Part shown: positions 10,623 to 21,240 of the stretch, piece after piece
How positions within the stretch are numbered: the first letter of the stretch is position 1
Layout of the letters: the number at the start of each line of letters is the position of its first letter
Origin: Bedellia somnulentella
Taxonomy: Eukaryota; Arthropoda; Insecta; Lepidoptera; Bedelliidae
DNA length: 64,000 bases
Direction of reading: 5' to 3'
Assembly: GCA_963576735.1 (NCBI GenBank)
Contig: OY755173.1
Coordinates: 7,906,873 to 7,970,872, forward strand
The notes under the pieces: model-generated
Told to the model about the DNA's origin: nothing
Database searches by the model: none
Seen by the model: only the letters and a program-made list of their open reading frames with translations
Position numbers and translations under genes: made by a program

Positions 10623-11787
10623 AATTCTGGAAAGGAAACCTACGAGTTTTTGTACGATTGGTTTTTTTATGCCCAGCGGGGATCAGCGCTGTATTACTGA
10701 ATATTTATTTTCGATCTCGTCTCCCTTGCACCCTTCTCTTCGGCTTTCGAAATAAAATGAATGAATTACATCGAAACATAAATTATGCTATTGAAATTTA
10801 TACTTATGTTTATTAAATAATTGTACTAGCGTTGACAAACAATATTTTTTTATGTCTTTAAATAAATATTAAGAATTTCAAAATTAATTAAATATAATCA
10901 CAAAAAATTTACAATAGCATACTCACCAGATCATCAGTATCTTAAAGAAACGCCAACCACATTTAACCAATAAAGGGAAGTTTGAGTCTTATGGCTCTCG
11001 AAAGCTCCCTCATTATTATCTTAACAATATAATCATTGTATTAAAGCAGGCAATAATAAGGAAATATTTAGAAGGAATCAAGTACTAGTAACGCAACCAT
11101 ACTGAAATTTAACTTGAATGTAGTATCCTAAACTATTCGGAATCCTCTTTAACTATTTGTTTTATTTATTTTTTTGGCGACAACGAAAGTGAATATACTG
11201 TAGATATTTTAAAAAAATCTAGCTATCATCGCAAACTGTAGAGAGATTACTACACTCAATCTAATATACCATGATAGCCTTCGTATGTATGATACGTAGT
11301 AAATCATAGTTTAGATTGAGCTGGATAGGCAGTCAGCGAATACTTAGTAATAGAATTCCGAATTTACTTTATAGATAGATTTTTACCTCATCTTTACAAA
11401 AAGGTGGCTCAGGAATCACTTATTCGAAAACACTCAGTACATTGTATTATTTTTAGCCATGTGATAAGTTCATTGAAAAAAGCATGAAACCGAATCATTC
11501 TCGATTCTTAAGGCAAGGGCAGTATCAGTATCACCAAACATTTAGGGCATCCTCAGCAGACCTTTCAGCTGCTTAGTCAATCAAAAAGAGAAAAAGGGGA
11601 TATCGGCAGCCGGATCACGTTAATTATTGACAATAGCATAAAAATTATCCTGTCATATCTTGCTGCCCTTTTTATTACCATTGGTGAACTACGACTGAGA
11701 CCGGGTAAGTAATTTGCACTCTAAATGTTGTAGTTTAAAGGATGGTCCCTTATCACCGTCTCACGATTTATAGCCATAAAAGTATAT
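10623..11787. other. No recognisable gene
   Basis: AT-rich. A weak family A piece (aaggtggctcaggaatc) lies at about 11400-11420. Nothing else can be named. Confidence 0.4.
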
Positions 11788-12260
11788 GAGGCCGTCAGAA
11801 CAAAAGTGGCCTAACCAACAAATTTTCGATATCTCAGTTATGTACTAAAACGTTAAGTATTAAGCAAAAACATGAATACAAAAATGGCCTATAATCAGTT
11901 AGTCCAATAATAATCAGATGGCAGCACTAAGTTCATTTTTGCATTGATTGTCTACGTATTATGGAACGACTCAAAATGGCCTAACTGGGTTAGGCCATTT
12001 TTGCATAATAAAAAATCTCGCCTGACGGTTATTTTGGCGGGTTAAGTCAATTTGACATATGTCATTTCTGTCACTCATTCATGCATGAAGTTTCATGTTG
12101 GTTTTATGATAATTTAACATATGTTGCCACAAATGAAAGAATTGAATTGAATTGAATTGATAATTTAATGTTTTATCAAGTTCAGTGGTTGATGTAAAGT
12201 TTAAAGATAAATAAAAAGCATTTTAGTTGTTTTAATCTACGAATAAAGTTTTAATACATA

Positions 12261-12652
12261 CAGGGTGTCCAGTAAATAAACGTCCAACCGTTAACCACCA
12301 ATAGAGGACCCTGTGAAGTGCCCGGAAATGCATTTTTTTTTATTATATTAAACCTGGTTTAGAAATAAGCCAGGTTTAAGTTGTCCTCTTCTTGCTAACC
12401 AATTCTCCTCTAATCCTCAATTTTTGCTAACCAAGCTGTTCTTTGCTTCATTAGGAATCTAATAAAAAAAAATATATGCCGATATCCCTATTTTTGCCCT
12501 CTTACCATAACAAAATAGCCCAAAGGAATTTAAAAAAATAAAAAACAACTTAAACCTGGCTAATTTCTAAAATAAAAAAAATGCATTTCCGGGCACTTCA
12601 CAGGGTCCTCTATTGGTGGTTAACGGTTGGACGTTTATTTACTGGACACACT
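12261..12652. mobile_element. 392-bp fold-back MITE with TA duplication
   Basis: Ends CAGGGTGTCCAGTAAATA and, inverted, CAGTGTGTCCAGTAAATA. The arms match for about 80 bp, and further matching segments lie inward (aaacctggctaatttcta and its complement). Flanking TA on both sides and CAG.GTGTCC ends fit the Tc1/mariner group. Non-coding. Nested in the 2.1-kb transposon. Confidence 0.85.
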
Positions 12653-12723
12653 GTATATTATGAGTCTTCGTTAAATAATTGGACTTGAAACTTACTGTGA
12701 GCTGTTCTGACTATGAAATTACC

Positions 12724-13286
12724 ATGGAAAGTAATGCGGAAAGTTTGGACTGTAAGTATTATTTTCAATGTTCCTAATCTATCCTGTAGCCACAAATAAG
12801 TAATTAAATAAGCTTTATAACACTTAAAAATATGTCTTTCCAGTTTTGTATGAGTCTATGTACGAAGAATCAGGCTCAGAATATGTTCCAAGTCGTTCAA
12901 GCTCACCAAACTTACTAGAGGGCTTTGATGATGTTTGAAGACAAGAGGATGCTCAAGAAAGTACTTCAAATGTACACACTTTAGGTTTTGAAGAAACCCT
13001 TCCTATCAACAAACCAAAGAAAAGATTACGTAAGCCTGAAAAATGGTCTCGAAATATAAAGAAAAATAAACGTGCAAGAGGGGAAGAATACTTCAACTAC
13101 AAAGGTATATTAGTACCAGCCTATGTATCCAGATGGTAATATAATAGTGAAAACAAAAAAAAGATTTAATTGAATTACTTAATTATATACCACCATCATG
13201 ATTTTTACAATCTATTGAGAACATCAGCAACAATTCCAGATGTTTTGTTTGATGCAGAGGAGATTAATGATGATGAGACTAATTAA
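12724..13286 (+). pseudogene. Remnant of the transposon's own gene, with intron
   Basis: ATG at 12724 has a strong context (accATGG). The first exon is 12724-12751, followed by a 92-bp intron with clean borders (GTAAGT at 12752, TTTCCAG ending at 12843). The second exon is in frame from 12844. Residues include SGSEYVPS, then a TGA stop at 12936-12938, then in the same frame a basic block KPKKRLRKPEKWSRN, KKNKRARGEEY and a stop at 13137-13139. Downstream, KKDLIELLNYIPP (from about 13157) and, in another frame, HHDFYNLLRTSATIPD followed by an acidic tail ending at 13286, look like the C-terminus. The R-K-P-x-x-W plus R-x-x-G-x-x-Y segment and the DL-x(7)-IP-x-FY ending resemble, from memory, the two ends of an arthropod protein family carrying DUF7869. 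The middle is deleted. The family assignment needs a search. Confidence 0.6.
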
Positions 13287-13349
13287 TTTTCAAACAAATT
13301 AATTTACTGTTCCCACTTAATTGTCTAGAAGCCTAGATTTAAGTAGGTA

Positions 13350-13531
13350 CAGTCAACTACAAAGAGATGTATCCATGTTAATCTTACAGAATGATGTAAC
13401 TTTTTATTTGACATAATTATGTACCCTTGATTTGTACAAATATCTCACAAATCAGGGTACATAATTATGTCAAATGAAAAGTTACATCATTCTGTAAGAT
13501 TAACATGGATACATCTCTTTGTAGTTGACTG
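13350..13531. mobile_element. 182-bp hairpin MITE with TA duplication
   Basis: Almost perfect inverted repeat. Arms of about 85 bp start CAGTCAACTACAAAGAG and end in the complement, separated by about 12 bp. TA flanks both ends, so it is mariner-type by ends. It lies 3' of the broken gene inside the 2.1-kb transposon. Nearly identical arms suggest recent arrival. Confidence 0.85.
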
Positions 13532-13927
13532 TACATACCTAGAATAAAAGTACATTTATGTTTTTATTACTTACCTATGTAAAATAATTGCTTCAATTTC
13601 TTTAAATATATGGTGAGCAATATATCAAAATTTTATTTTGTTTTATTTACTGGCCTAACTTATTCCTAATTGGTTAAAGATTCGAAAGTGTTTATTGCAG
13701 AAGTGGCCTAACCAACAAATTGAAACAGAAATACTGATTTCACCAGGGTAAAAGTGATTCCAGTATAAATATATGATGTTCAATAAACATGAAAACATCA
13801 TTTCATTTGAACTAACCAATTAATTTGAATCTTATTTTCGATGCAATTCTTCTCAAATGTTTAAACCTAATTATCTTCATAGTAATTGCTATTAGGTTAG
13901 GCCACTTTTGTTCTGACGGCCTCATAT

Positions 13928-14807
13928 GTTTTTCGTTTAGTCGAACTCATAACGAGTATATTACACCGTTTGAACTCAGAACTCAACTTAACGTTCAAGC
14001 CGTAAATCCCCAGTCGGTAGAGTTACTAATACCTCTGATGTTAATTTTTTGTCACCTGGGTTCTAGAGTTTCCCTGATGATGATGCATGATACATTGCAT
14101 ACCAGATAGGGGGAAGGCCTATCCCGCGCCAATTTGTTTGTTCCCACTAATTAGAATCAGCCTCAAGGGTTTCCGAACAATGCTTACCCCACCTTACAGT
14201 TACACTAAATGGTTAGTATTACTGATTGACAAAATATGGAAATACAATTCCCTCTCCTCGCAGAAATGGTCTCATAAACCAAAGAAACTTTTCTGCAACT
14301 TATTTCTGACGTAGAATGTAAAGTATTTTAATTAATAATCATGAAAATTCACGGGCAATGTAACAAAACTAGCCAGCTTATGCTGCGCACATAACTACTT
14401 GATGTACAAAACAATCCTGTTTCTATGAAACTTAAGACGTAGTAATGTGATGTATGAGCATTCACCGTGACTGTAATATATTATTGATATACGGGTAAAA
14501 GCCTAGCCTATTTGCAAATAGTAATCTACTCCTAGTAAACAGTAAACATCCCACAAACCCAAGTCATCAACATCAAACAGTAATAGCAAGCCATAGAACA
14601 CGGTCATCGCGTCTAGGCCGCCACTCAATCTGTCTAAAACAGCACTGAGGTCGATCACCCCGAGACTCCATGCTCCAAGCTCACCATGGCAGATTTGTGC
14701 GCATCGTCAACCGTTTCTAGTGCGGCGCGGCATACTTTTGGTTGTCAACTTGTATGCATGTTTATTAAAGGTAAAAAATTCAAGAAATATAAATGAATTT
14801 ATTCATA
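13928..14807. other. No recognisable gene
   Basis: Two open frames (13825-14109 overlapping the transposon end, and 14087-14314) have no motif. 14590-14735 is GC-richer and unique. Possibly conserved non-coding sequence. Confidence 0.35.
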
Positions 14808-15111
14808 TATCGATAGCTCAGAGGGAAAATCACCGCCTCTCACGCAGAGACGTCGATTGGAATCCTGAGTTGAGCCTACACTATTGTGTCTTTAAGAAAT
14901 TTTAGAAAATTTCTTTTAGAAAAGTGTAAAGTAAAGTCTTAAGTGTGGAAAATTTATCATGATTGTTAATGGTGGGAGAAGACATCGTGGAAAATCATGG
15001 TTGTTAATGGTGGGAGAAGACATCGTGGAAAATCATGGTTGTTAATGTTGGGAGAAGACATCGTGGAAAAGCCCATTTGGCTAACTATAAATATGTCATG
15101 TGATAGTATGA
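14808..15111 (+). mobile_element. Family B SINE, 5' two thirds, with triplicated segment
   Basis: A-box-like gatagctcagagg and B-box-like ggaatcctgagt, then the family B body. The segment atcatggttgttaatgg plus 21 more bases occurs three times in a row with a period of 38 bp (14956-15069). In other copies it occurs once. The family B 3' end is absent. Instead the sequence continues into a LINE L tail. Confidence 0.75.
14956..15069 (+). repeat. Tandem repeat, 3 x 38 bp
   Basis: Units start at 14956, 14994 and 15032 and differ by only a base or two. The repeated unit is the normal central part of family B, so the tandem arose inside this copy. Confidence 0.9.
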
Positions 15112-15200
15112 ACGAAGCCAGAGAGGCTTGCTAGGATCGTACTAAGTGGCGACCGATACGTCTCTGCCTACCATAATGGGAATTAACGGCGTGAGTATTT
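15112..15200 (+). repeat. LINE L 3' tail fused to SINE B
   Basis: gaagccagagaggcttgc, then gatcgtactaagtggcga, then ctctgcctaccataatggg, then ggcgtgagtat: the last 90 bp of family L. It abuts the family B body directly, without its own 3' tail between, so this locus is a B-L chimera. Confidence 0.7.
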
Positions 15201-15264
15201 ATATGAATATATGTATGTTAGTTTACTTGCTTTTAAAATAAAGAAAACTATTTACTTACTTTAA

Positions 15265-15525
15265 GGATGCCGTGTAGTGTTAGAATGGCACTTAGAATAG
15301 CACTACCCCATTTCTCCCGGTGGGTGTACGTAAGAGGCAACTAACGGTATTGGGGCTTTTAAGGGATTTTTGGGCGATGCGGTAGGAGACCCATCACCAA
15401 CAACCTTTATTTGTACCATCTTTTCCCCACTCACATTTCCAAAAGTGGCTGAGGAATTTCAAATTCCTTATCTCTGGCTACTCCTTCTAGGGATTTACAG
15501 CCGCGAGTATATGTATTTATGTATG
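15265..15525 (+). mobile_element. Family A retroposon with 16-bp TSD
   Basis: TATTTACTTACTTTAA occurs at 15249-15264 and again at 15526-15541. The intervening 261 bp is a complete family A copy, slightly rearranged at the 5' end (tgccgtgtagtgttagaatgg). The best TSD in the window for this family. Confidence 0.95.
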
Positions 15526-15781
15526 TATTTACTTACTTTAATTGATGGCTATTTCCCGTCCATTTCCACAGTAGTCAGCAGAAAATATGATACACCATGG
15601 CTAAGTGCGAGTTGGCGAGTAGTGGATTTAATCGTCAAGAAATCCTTTCTAATAGATGAAACAAATTTCCCCACATACAAAAAATGAAGGAAAATTTGCG
15701 CAATATGCATTAAATAATATAAAATAAACAAATACTTTGATGCTATTCAGTTAAATAATTCAGTACTGTGATATGAAAATA

Positions 15782-16262
15782 TTTACTTACTTATACTCAC
15801 GCCCATTATTCCCATTGGGGTAGGCAGAGATTATCGATCGCCACTTAGTACGATCTTGACGAACCTCTCTTGCTTTCCTTATATTCATTATTCTTCTCAT
15901 ATATGCTCTTTTATTCTTCTCACTTCGGACCCCCGCCTTTATAAGAACGTTTTCTATCTGGTCTAGAAACGTTTTACGAGGCCGTCCTCTACTAATAATC
16001 CCATCCACATTGGCTCTATATATCTCTTTCGCAACTTTATTTTCATCCATCCTCTCTATGTGCCTAAACCACCTTAACATTCCTTTTTCTATCTTGCATA
16101 CTACGTCATCTTTCACAACTACTCGTTCACGAATCACACTATTTCTCACTCTATCACACAACCTAACATTACATCCACTTCTGAGGGATCTCATTTCCAC
16201 TGGATTAACTCTACTTTCATGCTTCTTCTGCCATGCCCAACATTCACTACCATACATCAGCG
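15782..16262 (-). pseudogene. LINE family L, 481-bp 5'-truncated copy (156-aa open frame)
   Basis: The frame 15787-16257 encodes the C-terminal end of a non-LTR retrotransposon polyprotein. It starts at YGSECWAW (residues 2-9), a motif found just after the reverse transcriptase core. It has a basic R-rich stretch (NSVIRERVV), then GMLRWFRHIERMDE (residues 60-73), GRPRKTFLDQIEN and DRTKWRSI, and ends SAYPNGNNGREYK. This LRWF.H..RM...GRP layout is usual in RTE-like and related LINEs. The catalytic reverse transcriptase and endonuclease parts are missing. The 8-bp direct repeat TGAAAATA at 15774-15781 and 16263-16270 marks the insertion. The stop codon sits in the tail (TATAAGTAAGTAAA), so there is virtually no 3' UTR. 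Confidence 0.9.
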
Positions 16263-16270
16263 TGAAAATA

Positions 16271-17024
16271 CATGCACAAAAAATTGAAATTTGCGTAATT
16301 AATTGGTCCTAACTCCTATATATTTAAAAAAAATTATATTGTCTCCTTTAATCATTTCCGAAATAGTTTGACAATGACAACTTTGATTTATATATACTTA
16401 GTTGTTTTTGCGCTCTAATAGACTTTACAAAAGTATACAATTGGCTTTATCTACATAAACATTTCACTATTTATTAATGAAATATGTATAATATAAGATA
16501 CAAAATCAAAGAATATAAACAGTATACAATAAATTGTTCTCTTTGAAATAAAATCGAAAAACAAAAGATATCCCTCACTACAAATAAATATCGCAAGGAT
16601 TTTTTTACTATTTTACACTTTATTATAATGCTAAGTTTAAAATTTGTACAGAATAACCTTAATCTATGAGTTTTAAATATATATACAAAAGATAGAAATA
16701 ATAGTTAAACAATATAAAAAATATTTTCAAAATCATTGTTCTCTTTTAACATTTTTTGGAAACAAAAACATGTGCACAAACATTGAGAAACAAAAACAAT
16801 GACTGTACTTAATTTAAGCTATTAAAACTTTTATTACTAAACTGTGTTTTTTTTTATAATAACGCAATATTTTTCTTGTTTTGTTAGACAATTTGCCATT
16901 AAAAAAGTTGTATCCAATAAAAATACGCAGAGTTATCAGTTCAGTGTGGTGTACTTACATGAGTAAACCTAAGTAATTGCCAGATTATCAATATTATATT
17001 CAATTCAATTTGTTATTTGACATA
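16271..17024. other. AT-rich, no recognisable feature
   Basis: Long A/T-rich tract with simple runs and no coding frame of note. Confidence 0.5.
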
Positions 17025-17385
17025 AGTGATAGCTCAATGGGTAGAACACCGGTTAACGTGTAAGCGACTAGTGTTCAAATCCCGGGTCGGGCCTACACGA
17101 ATTTGTTTTTTCTATAGACATATGTGTGGTTAATTTATCATGGTTGTTAACGGTGAGGGAAAACATCATGAGGAAACCCACATGGCTGAGTTGAACTTAG
17201 TCATGTGACAGTGTATTCGTACAAAACGGCGATAGGCCTGCCCCCTATCACGTGAGTACACTGTCCATGCAAAACGTGGGTACTCTGAACACCGGGTGAC
17301 TAAGTCACGTGATGTTCAGAAGTATTAGTACCTCTGCCAACCCCTACGGGGATATTCGGCGTGAACGTTTATGTTAAGTTATGTT
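17025..17385 (+). mobile_element. Family B tRNA-headed SINE, full length
   Basis: A box tgatagctcaatggg, B box tgttcaaatcccgg, body with catggttgttaacgg and caggcctgccccctatc-like sequence, 3' end caacccctacgggga followed by ggcgtgaacgtttatg and a TTATG-type tail. Close to the consensus. Confidence 0.9.
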
Positions 17386-17572
17386 AACAAAACAACAAAA
17401 ATATTTGTTCAAATAAAAGGAATTATGATAATGATTTGCTACCTCTTTTATATTAAATCGTTTCTTAGATTCGTTTGGTTTGACAGCAATGGCGCAGGCA
17501 CGGTGCGCATAAGAAAACTAAATTAGTTTTTGCCGCTTTTTTTTTCTTTAACAACTGTATATTTATTAGAAT

Positions 17573-18198
17573 TACATACATCATACATACATAAACTCAC
17601 AGCCATAAATCCAAAAAAGGGGTAGCCTGAGCTTTAAAGCTAGAAACTCCTCAGCCACATTTGGAAGTTGTTAGGGGACAAGATGGTAGAAATAAAGTAT
17701 GGTTGGTGATGGGTCTACAACCGCATCGCCCAAAAACAACGTAATAAGCCCCATACTCTTAGTCGCGAAAGGGGTAGTGACATTCTATTTATTTATTTAT
17801 TACGGATTGCCAACAGTGAAAATAGTAAACAATCTTAAAAAGTACTTGAATTGAAATGACACATATCAACTAAATACACCAATTATAGGCTAATCACATC
17901 ATTCTATTTAAAAATTGAAATAATTAACAATATTACTAACATTACAGATATAACATTCTAAAAAATGATTATTATAAAATTTAAATAAATTGATTAAAAC
18001 TAAATTAAAATTAAATTAAAACTAAATTAAAAAAACAATTAACTATGCCAATTAAAGGAATTACAACAATAAATATATTTAAATGATCAGACATTTCTTC
18101 TCTAATAAGAATAATTTAATGAAGAACTAAGATAATAGGAAACAGACTACAATCATAAGAACAAAATTAAAATTCTAAGTCGGCACTACACGGCTTTA
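17573..18198 (-). repeat. Family A copy split by a LINE insertion
   Basis: 17573-17788 is the 3' and middle part. The last 5'-end bases (aagtcggcactacacggc) resume at about 18176. The interruption is the AT-rich LINE 3' end at 17789-18170. Confidence 0.8.
17789..18170 (-). mobile_element. LINE 3' UTR, 5'-truncated, inside a family A copy
   Basis: Read on the minus strand it is an AT-rich non-coding stretch ending ttggcaatccgtaata and AAATAAATAAAT, the ending style of Jockey-like insect LINEs (from memory). The pentamer ATTCT is present on both sides (17783-17787 and about 18171), a likely TSD. No coding sequence. Confidence 0.7.
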
Positions 18199-18569
18199 TT
18201 ACAATTAGTAATGCTTTTATTATAAATGGTGTTGAAAATAGTCGTATGATGCACTTGAACAATCCGTCATTACAGCGCTGGATTTCTTAAAACGGTTCCG
18301 TACCACGGTTAAATGACTATTTTAGCTGACTTGTATCATTACATAATCTACTATAGTCAATATAAAACTCGATAGAAATAAGAACTCTTTATTGCACATT
18401 ATAGTTCACTTATGTTGTTGGATAGAAAATAAATTTATTGGCGGAGTTAACACTTACACCTTTTATTTATATGGTCATAGAATTAGTGGTAGCTGGGTAA
18501 CATTATATATGTGCAACTGTGGCGTAATTTGTCAACAATATAAAGAGGATAATTGATAAATTAAGAGAA
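18199..18569. other. No recognisable feature
   Basis: AT-rich spacer. Confidence 0.4.
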
Positions 18570-18875
18570 CCGTGATAGCTCAATGGATAAGAATTCCGCC
18601 CGTGATGCAGACAGATGTGGGTTCAAATCCCGGGTCATTTAGAAAGGTCCTTTAGCAAACACCAATTCGTGTTTTCTGAAGACCTATGTGTAGACAATGT
18701 TATGGGAGAGTGAAAACATCGTGAGGAAACAATGGAAGACTAACTTGTACTTAGTCATGTGATAGGCCTGCCCCCTGTGATGCACCGATGTCCCGTGATG
18801 TTTAGAAGTATTAGTCTCTGCCAACCCCGTCGGGGACATTTGGCGTAAAAGTTTAAGTGTTTGAGTTAAGTTGAG
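18570..18875 (+). mobile_element. Family B SINE, shortened
   Basis: Intact head (ccgtgatagctcaatgg and gggttcaaatcccggg), diverged body, internal loss around the caggcctgcccc segment, 3' end caaccccgtcggggac followed by tggcgtaaaag. Confidence 0.85.
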
Positions 18876-21060
18876 TAAAATTAATAAAATTATTATAAAT
18901 AAATACATGTAAAAGATTTAATTAGGCTCCAATTTAACTCGCGCTTATTCATTACAGCAAATAAAATTCTAAGCTAAATCCTAAAGTTCATTTTGTTTCC
19001 AACATTCCCCCTTCCACTTCAGGGGATTTCTATTAAAAGAGAATTGGGTAAACATAATAGACAATTTTGTATTATTTTTACTATACTCGTATGTAGTATA
19101 TTTTAAAATACGACCCAAACACAAAAATATTTGATAATTGGATTCAATATTGAAGAACTATACAATTGTTCCTCATTTCACCAACAAATCAACAATACAC
19201 CTACTTAGGTTTATGATCAAATGTTACAAGTAATATCATCAATATCATCATAATGAGCTGCAGCCAAAAGACGTTTCGTGCAGAAAAAAGGTTCCAAGAA
19301 GATCGGGTTTTTGCTTCCTGTGCTCCCCTCATTCCACAGCTTCTCGCTATTATCTTATGGAAGTCTTTTTCAACATTAATAATAAAAACAAATCGTTTAT
19401 TTTCTATTTCATTTTTACAAAAAAAAACATTATTATGTTGAACCTTGCACTAGGCATGGCCTGTATCGCAAGGTTCCTATATTATCTGCTTACATTAAGT
19501 TTTCAGATACGTGGCCGCCACTCCAGAAAGTTCAAGAACCATGCCCATTGCCACTTACAGTTTGCAATTATATAATTATTGAAATAAAACTATTGTAAGT
19601 TCAAAGAAAAAACGTGTAAACATTTATTAGAAGCAAGTACCTACTAAATGCAAAGTAAACATTTGGATTGCAATCTTATATTCATAAAGCTGAAAATATA
19701 CTTAATTTCTTTTGACCACAAAGTTTACTTATAGTTTGTTCATTGCACGAGACACTCTACGAAAGAGAATACGCATTAAAGTATTAAAGTTCGTTTCGCA
19801 CGCCCGTAAATGTTTCGATTGTTTTGTACAAAATATTCCTATACTGCTAAAAAAGTCAGTGCTTCTCGGGACCCTTTTCCTGTCCCATATTTCCTTCCAG
19901 TAACGTTTCCTTAAAAAGCTAATTAAAGTGGAGAAAAACACTTTAAAGGCATTCAGATTAAAAATGTTAGTGATAATTGTTGCTTCATTTTTATCAGCTT
20001 ATTTTCATGTTATAAAGAAGCGATTGCATTGAATCGCAAAGAAACGTTCGCAATTAATTAATTGCTTATAAGCCCAAATCTTCTTCAAATTCAATTAGAC
20101 AATAGAGAATAAGAACCAAAATTATTGAGCAAACCATAGTCACGTTGTTATATTTTAGACTAAAGATTTTGAAGAAACCTTAACCTTAGTTAAATAGTTA
20201 ATATTTGGACAATAATGGCAATAATTCTTAGTTGGCAGTGAGTGCAGATCCCTATACGGTGTTAACTAAGTTTTTTTATACATTTACTATACGATTTATA
20301 CAAAGATAATACACTGTATAGCACATTTCCTTTTATAATGGTGTGAATGTGTTGATTCACGTACAAACTAGAGAGATTACATCAGACGCTGTCATGTTCA
20401 AATGATGATGCGGGCAAAGACCAGTAGAAAGTTATGTGTCCTTATTAGGATCTCTACTTTAGAGGCAGCAGGCGAGGCAGTGACCAACATACTTCTAATG
20501 ATTGGTTATTGATAGTTTTTGTTCGAAAGAGTATTTTTATTTCAATGTTTGATTTCAAAAACTTGATGTTACCGCTTGAAAGAATAGATGGAATGAGTCG
20601 CTTTGAGCGCTTAATTTTGTGAAAATAATCTTCTGTCAATTGAGCAGGTTTAAATTGTCGACGTGCTCGTATTTTATATTACCTGTTAATAGAAAAATAG
20701 TTTTTAAGGGGTAAATTGTGGTTTTTGTTTATTAATGGACAGAAATAAATAACTTGGAAAATATAAAATGTATCATTTATTTGTGTGATTACGTAGTTTC
20801 CTCCTTTGTAAGCTGGATTGGCTGGCTGAGTAATTTCTCAATATAGTTGCGGGCTCGAAGGTCTTAAAGTGGTGGCGTCCACAGATGTTGATGAATTAGC
20901 GCAAGACTAGCAGCTGCGGCGAAATCGGCTATTTAAAAAGTGTGAGAGATCTTTTCTATGGTTTAAAATTCAACTAAGTAACAACATTTAAAGCAACGTT
21001 GTCAAACAAATCTTTATAACTTCATATAAATCCTACAATCAAAAAATCCAAACTTTTCCT
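18876..21060. other. 2.2 kb without a recognisable gene
   Basis: Several 60-72 codon frames exist (for example 19253-19441, 19729-19941), without motifs. 19236-19275 (atgagctgcagccaaaagac) weakly recalls the end of another lepidopteran LINE. The rest is unique AT-rich sequence, possibly intronic or intergenic. Confidence 0.35.
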
Positions 21061-21240
21061 TACAGTTAGAAGTTCTGGCAGCACCAGGTCGATAGCCGCT
21101 GCAGCTAAGTGGTGATGGAGTGGCTAATATACCGGCGGCGACGGTTCGCGAGCCGCCGCCGCCGCCGCCCGGTCATTGCACGCAGCCGTCACGCGCGGCA
21201 GACCGCTCTAATGTTTGACAGTGGTTTGTAAACTTTGGTG
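21061..21240. promoter_or_regulatory. CpG-rich segment with (GCC)n hairpin; promoter candidate
   Basis: Compact GC-rich patch in AT-rich DNA: ggcggcgacggttcgcg is followed by (GCC)6 at 21152-21169, which can pair with the ggcggcg upstream. CpG dinucleotides are frequent. Such patches in insect genomes often mark promoters or 5' UTRs, but no start codon with a convincing frame follows on either strand. The role is inference only. Confidence 0.35.

Larger units (their letters stand above)
11788..13923 (+). mobile_element. 2.1-kb DNA transposon with TIRs and a broken gene
   Basis: The ends are inverted repeats of at least 29 bp (GAGGCCGTCAGAAC, then AAAAGTGGCCTAACC; complement at 13895-13923). 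They are flanked by the direct 4-mer ATAT at 11784-11787 and 13924-13927. A TA duplication with a slightly longer TIR is the alternative reading. The end motif TGGCCTAAC recurs inside, including a near-perfect palindrome at 11973-12001 and single copies near 13654 and 13704. These may be extra transposase-binding sites. The element holds a degenerate gene (12724-13286) and two younger MITEs (12261-12652 and 13350-13531). Without the MITEs it is about 1.56 kb, so it is an internally deleted, non-autonomous copy. Confidence 0.85.

Noticed and set aside
14956..15069. A CRISPR-like array
   Set aside because: Three contiguous 38-bp units without spacers, inside a SINE of a eukaryote.
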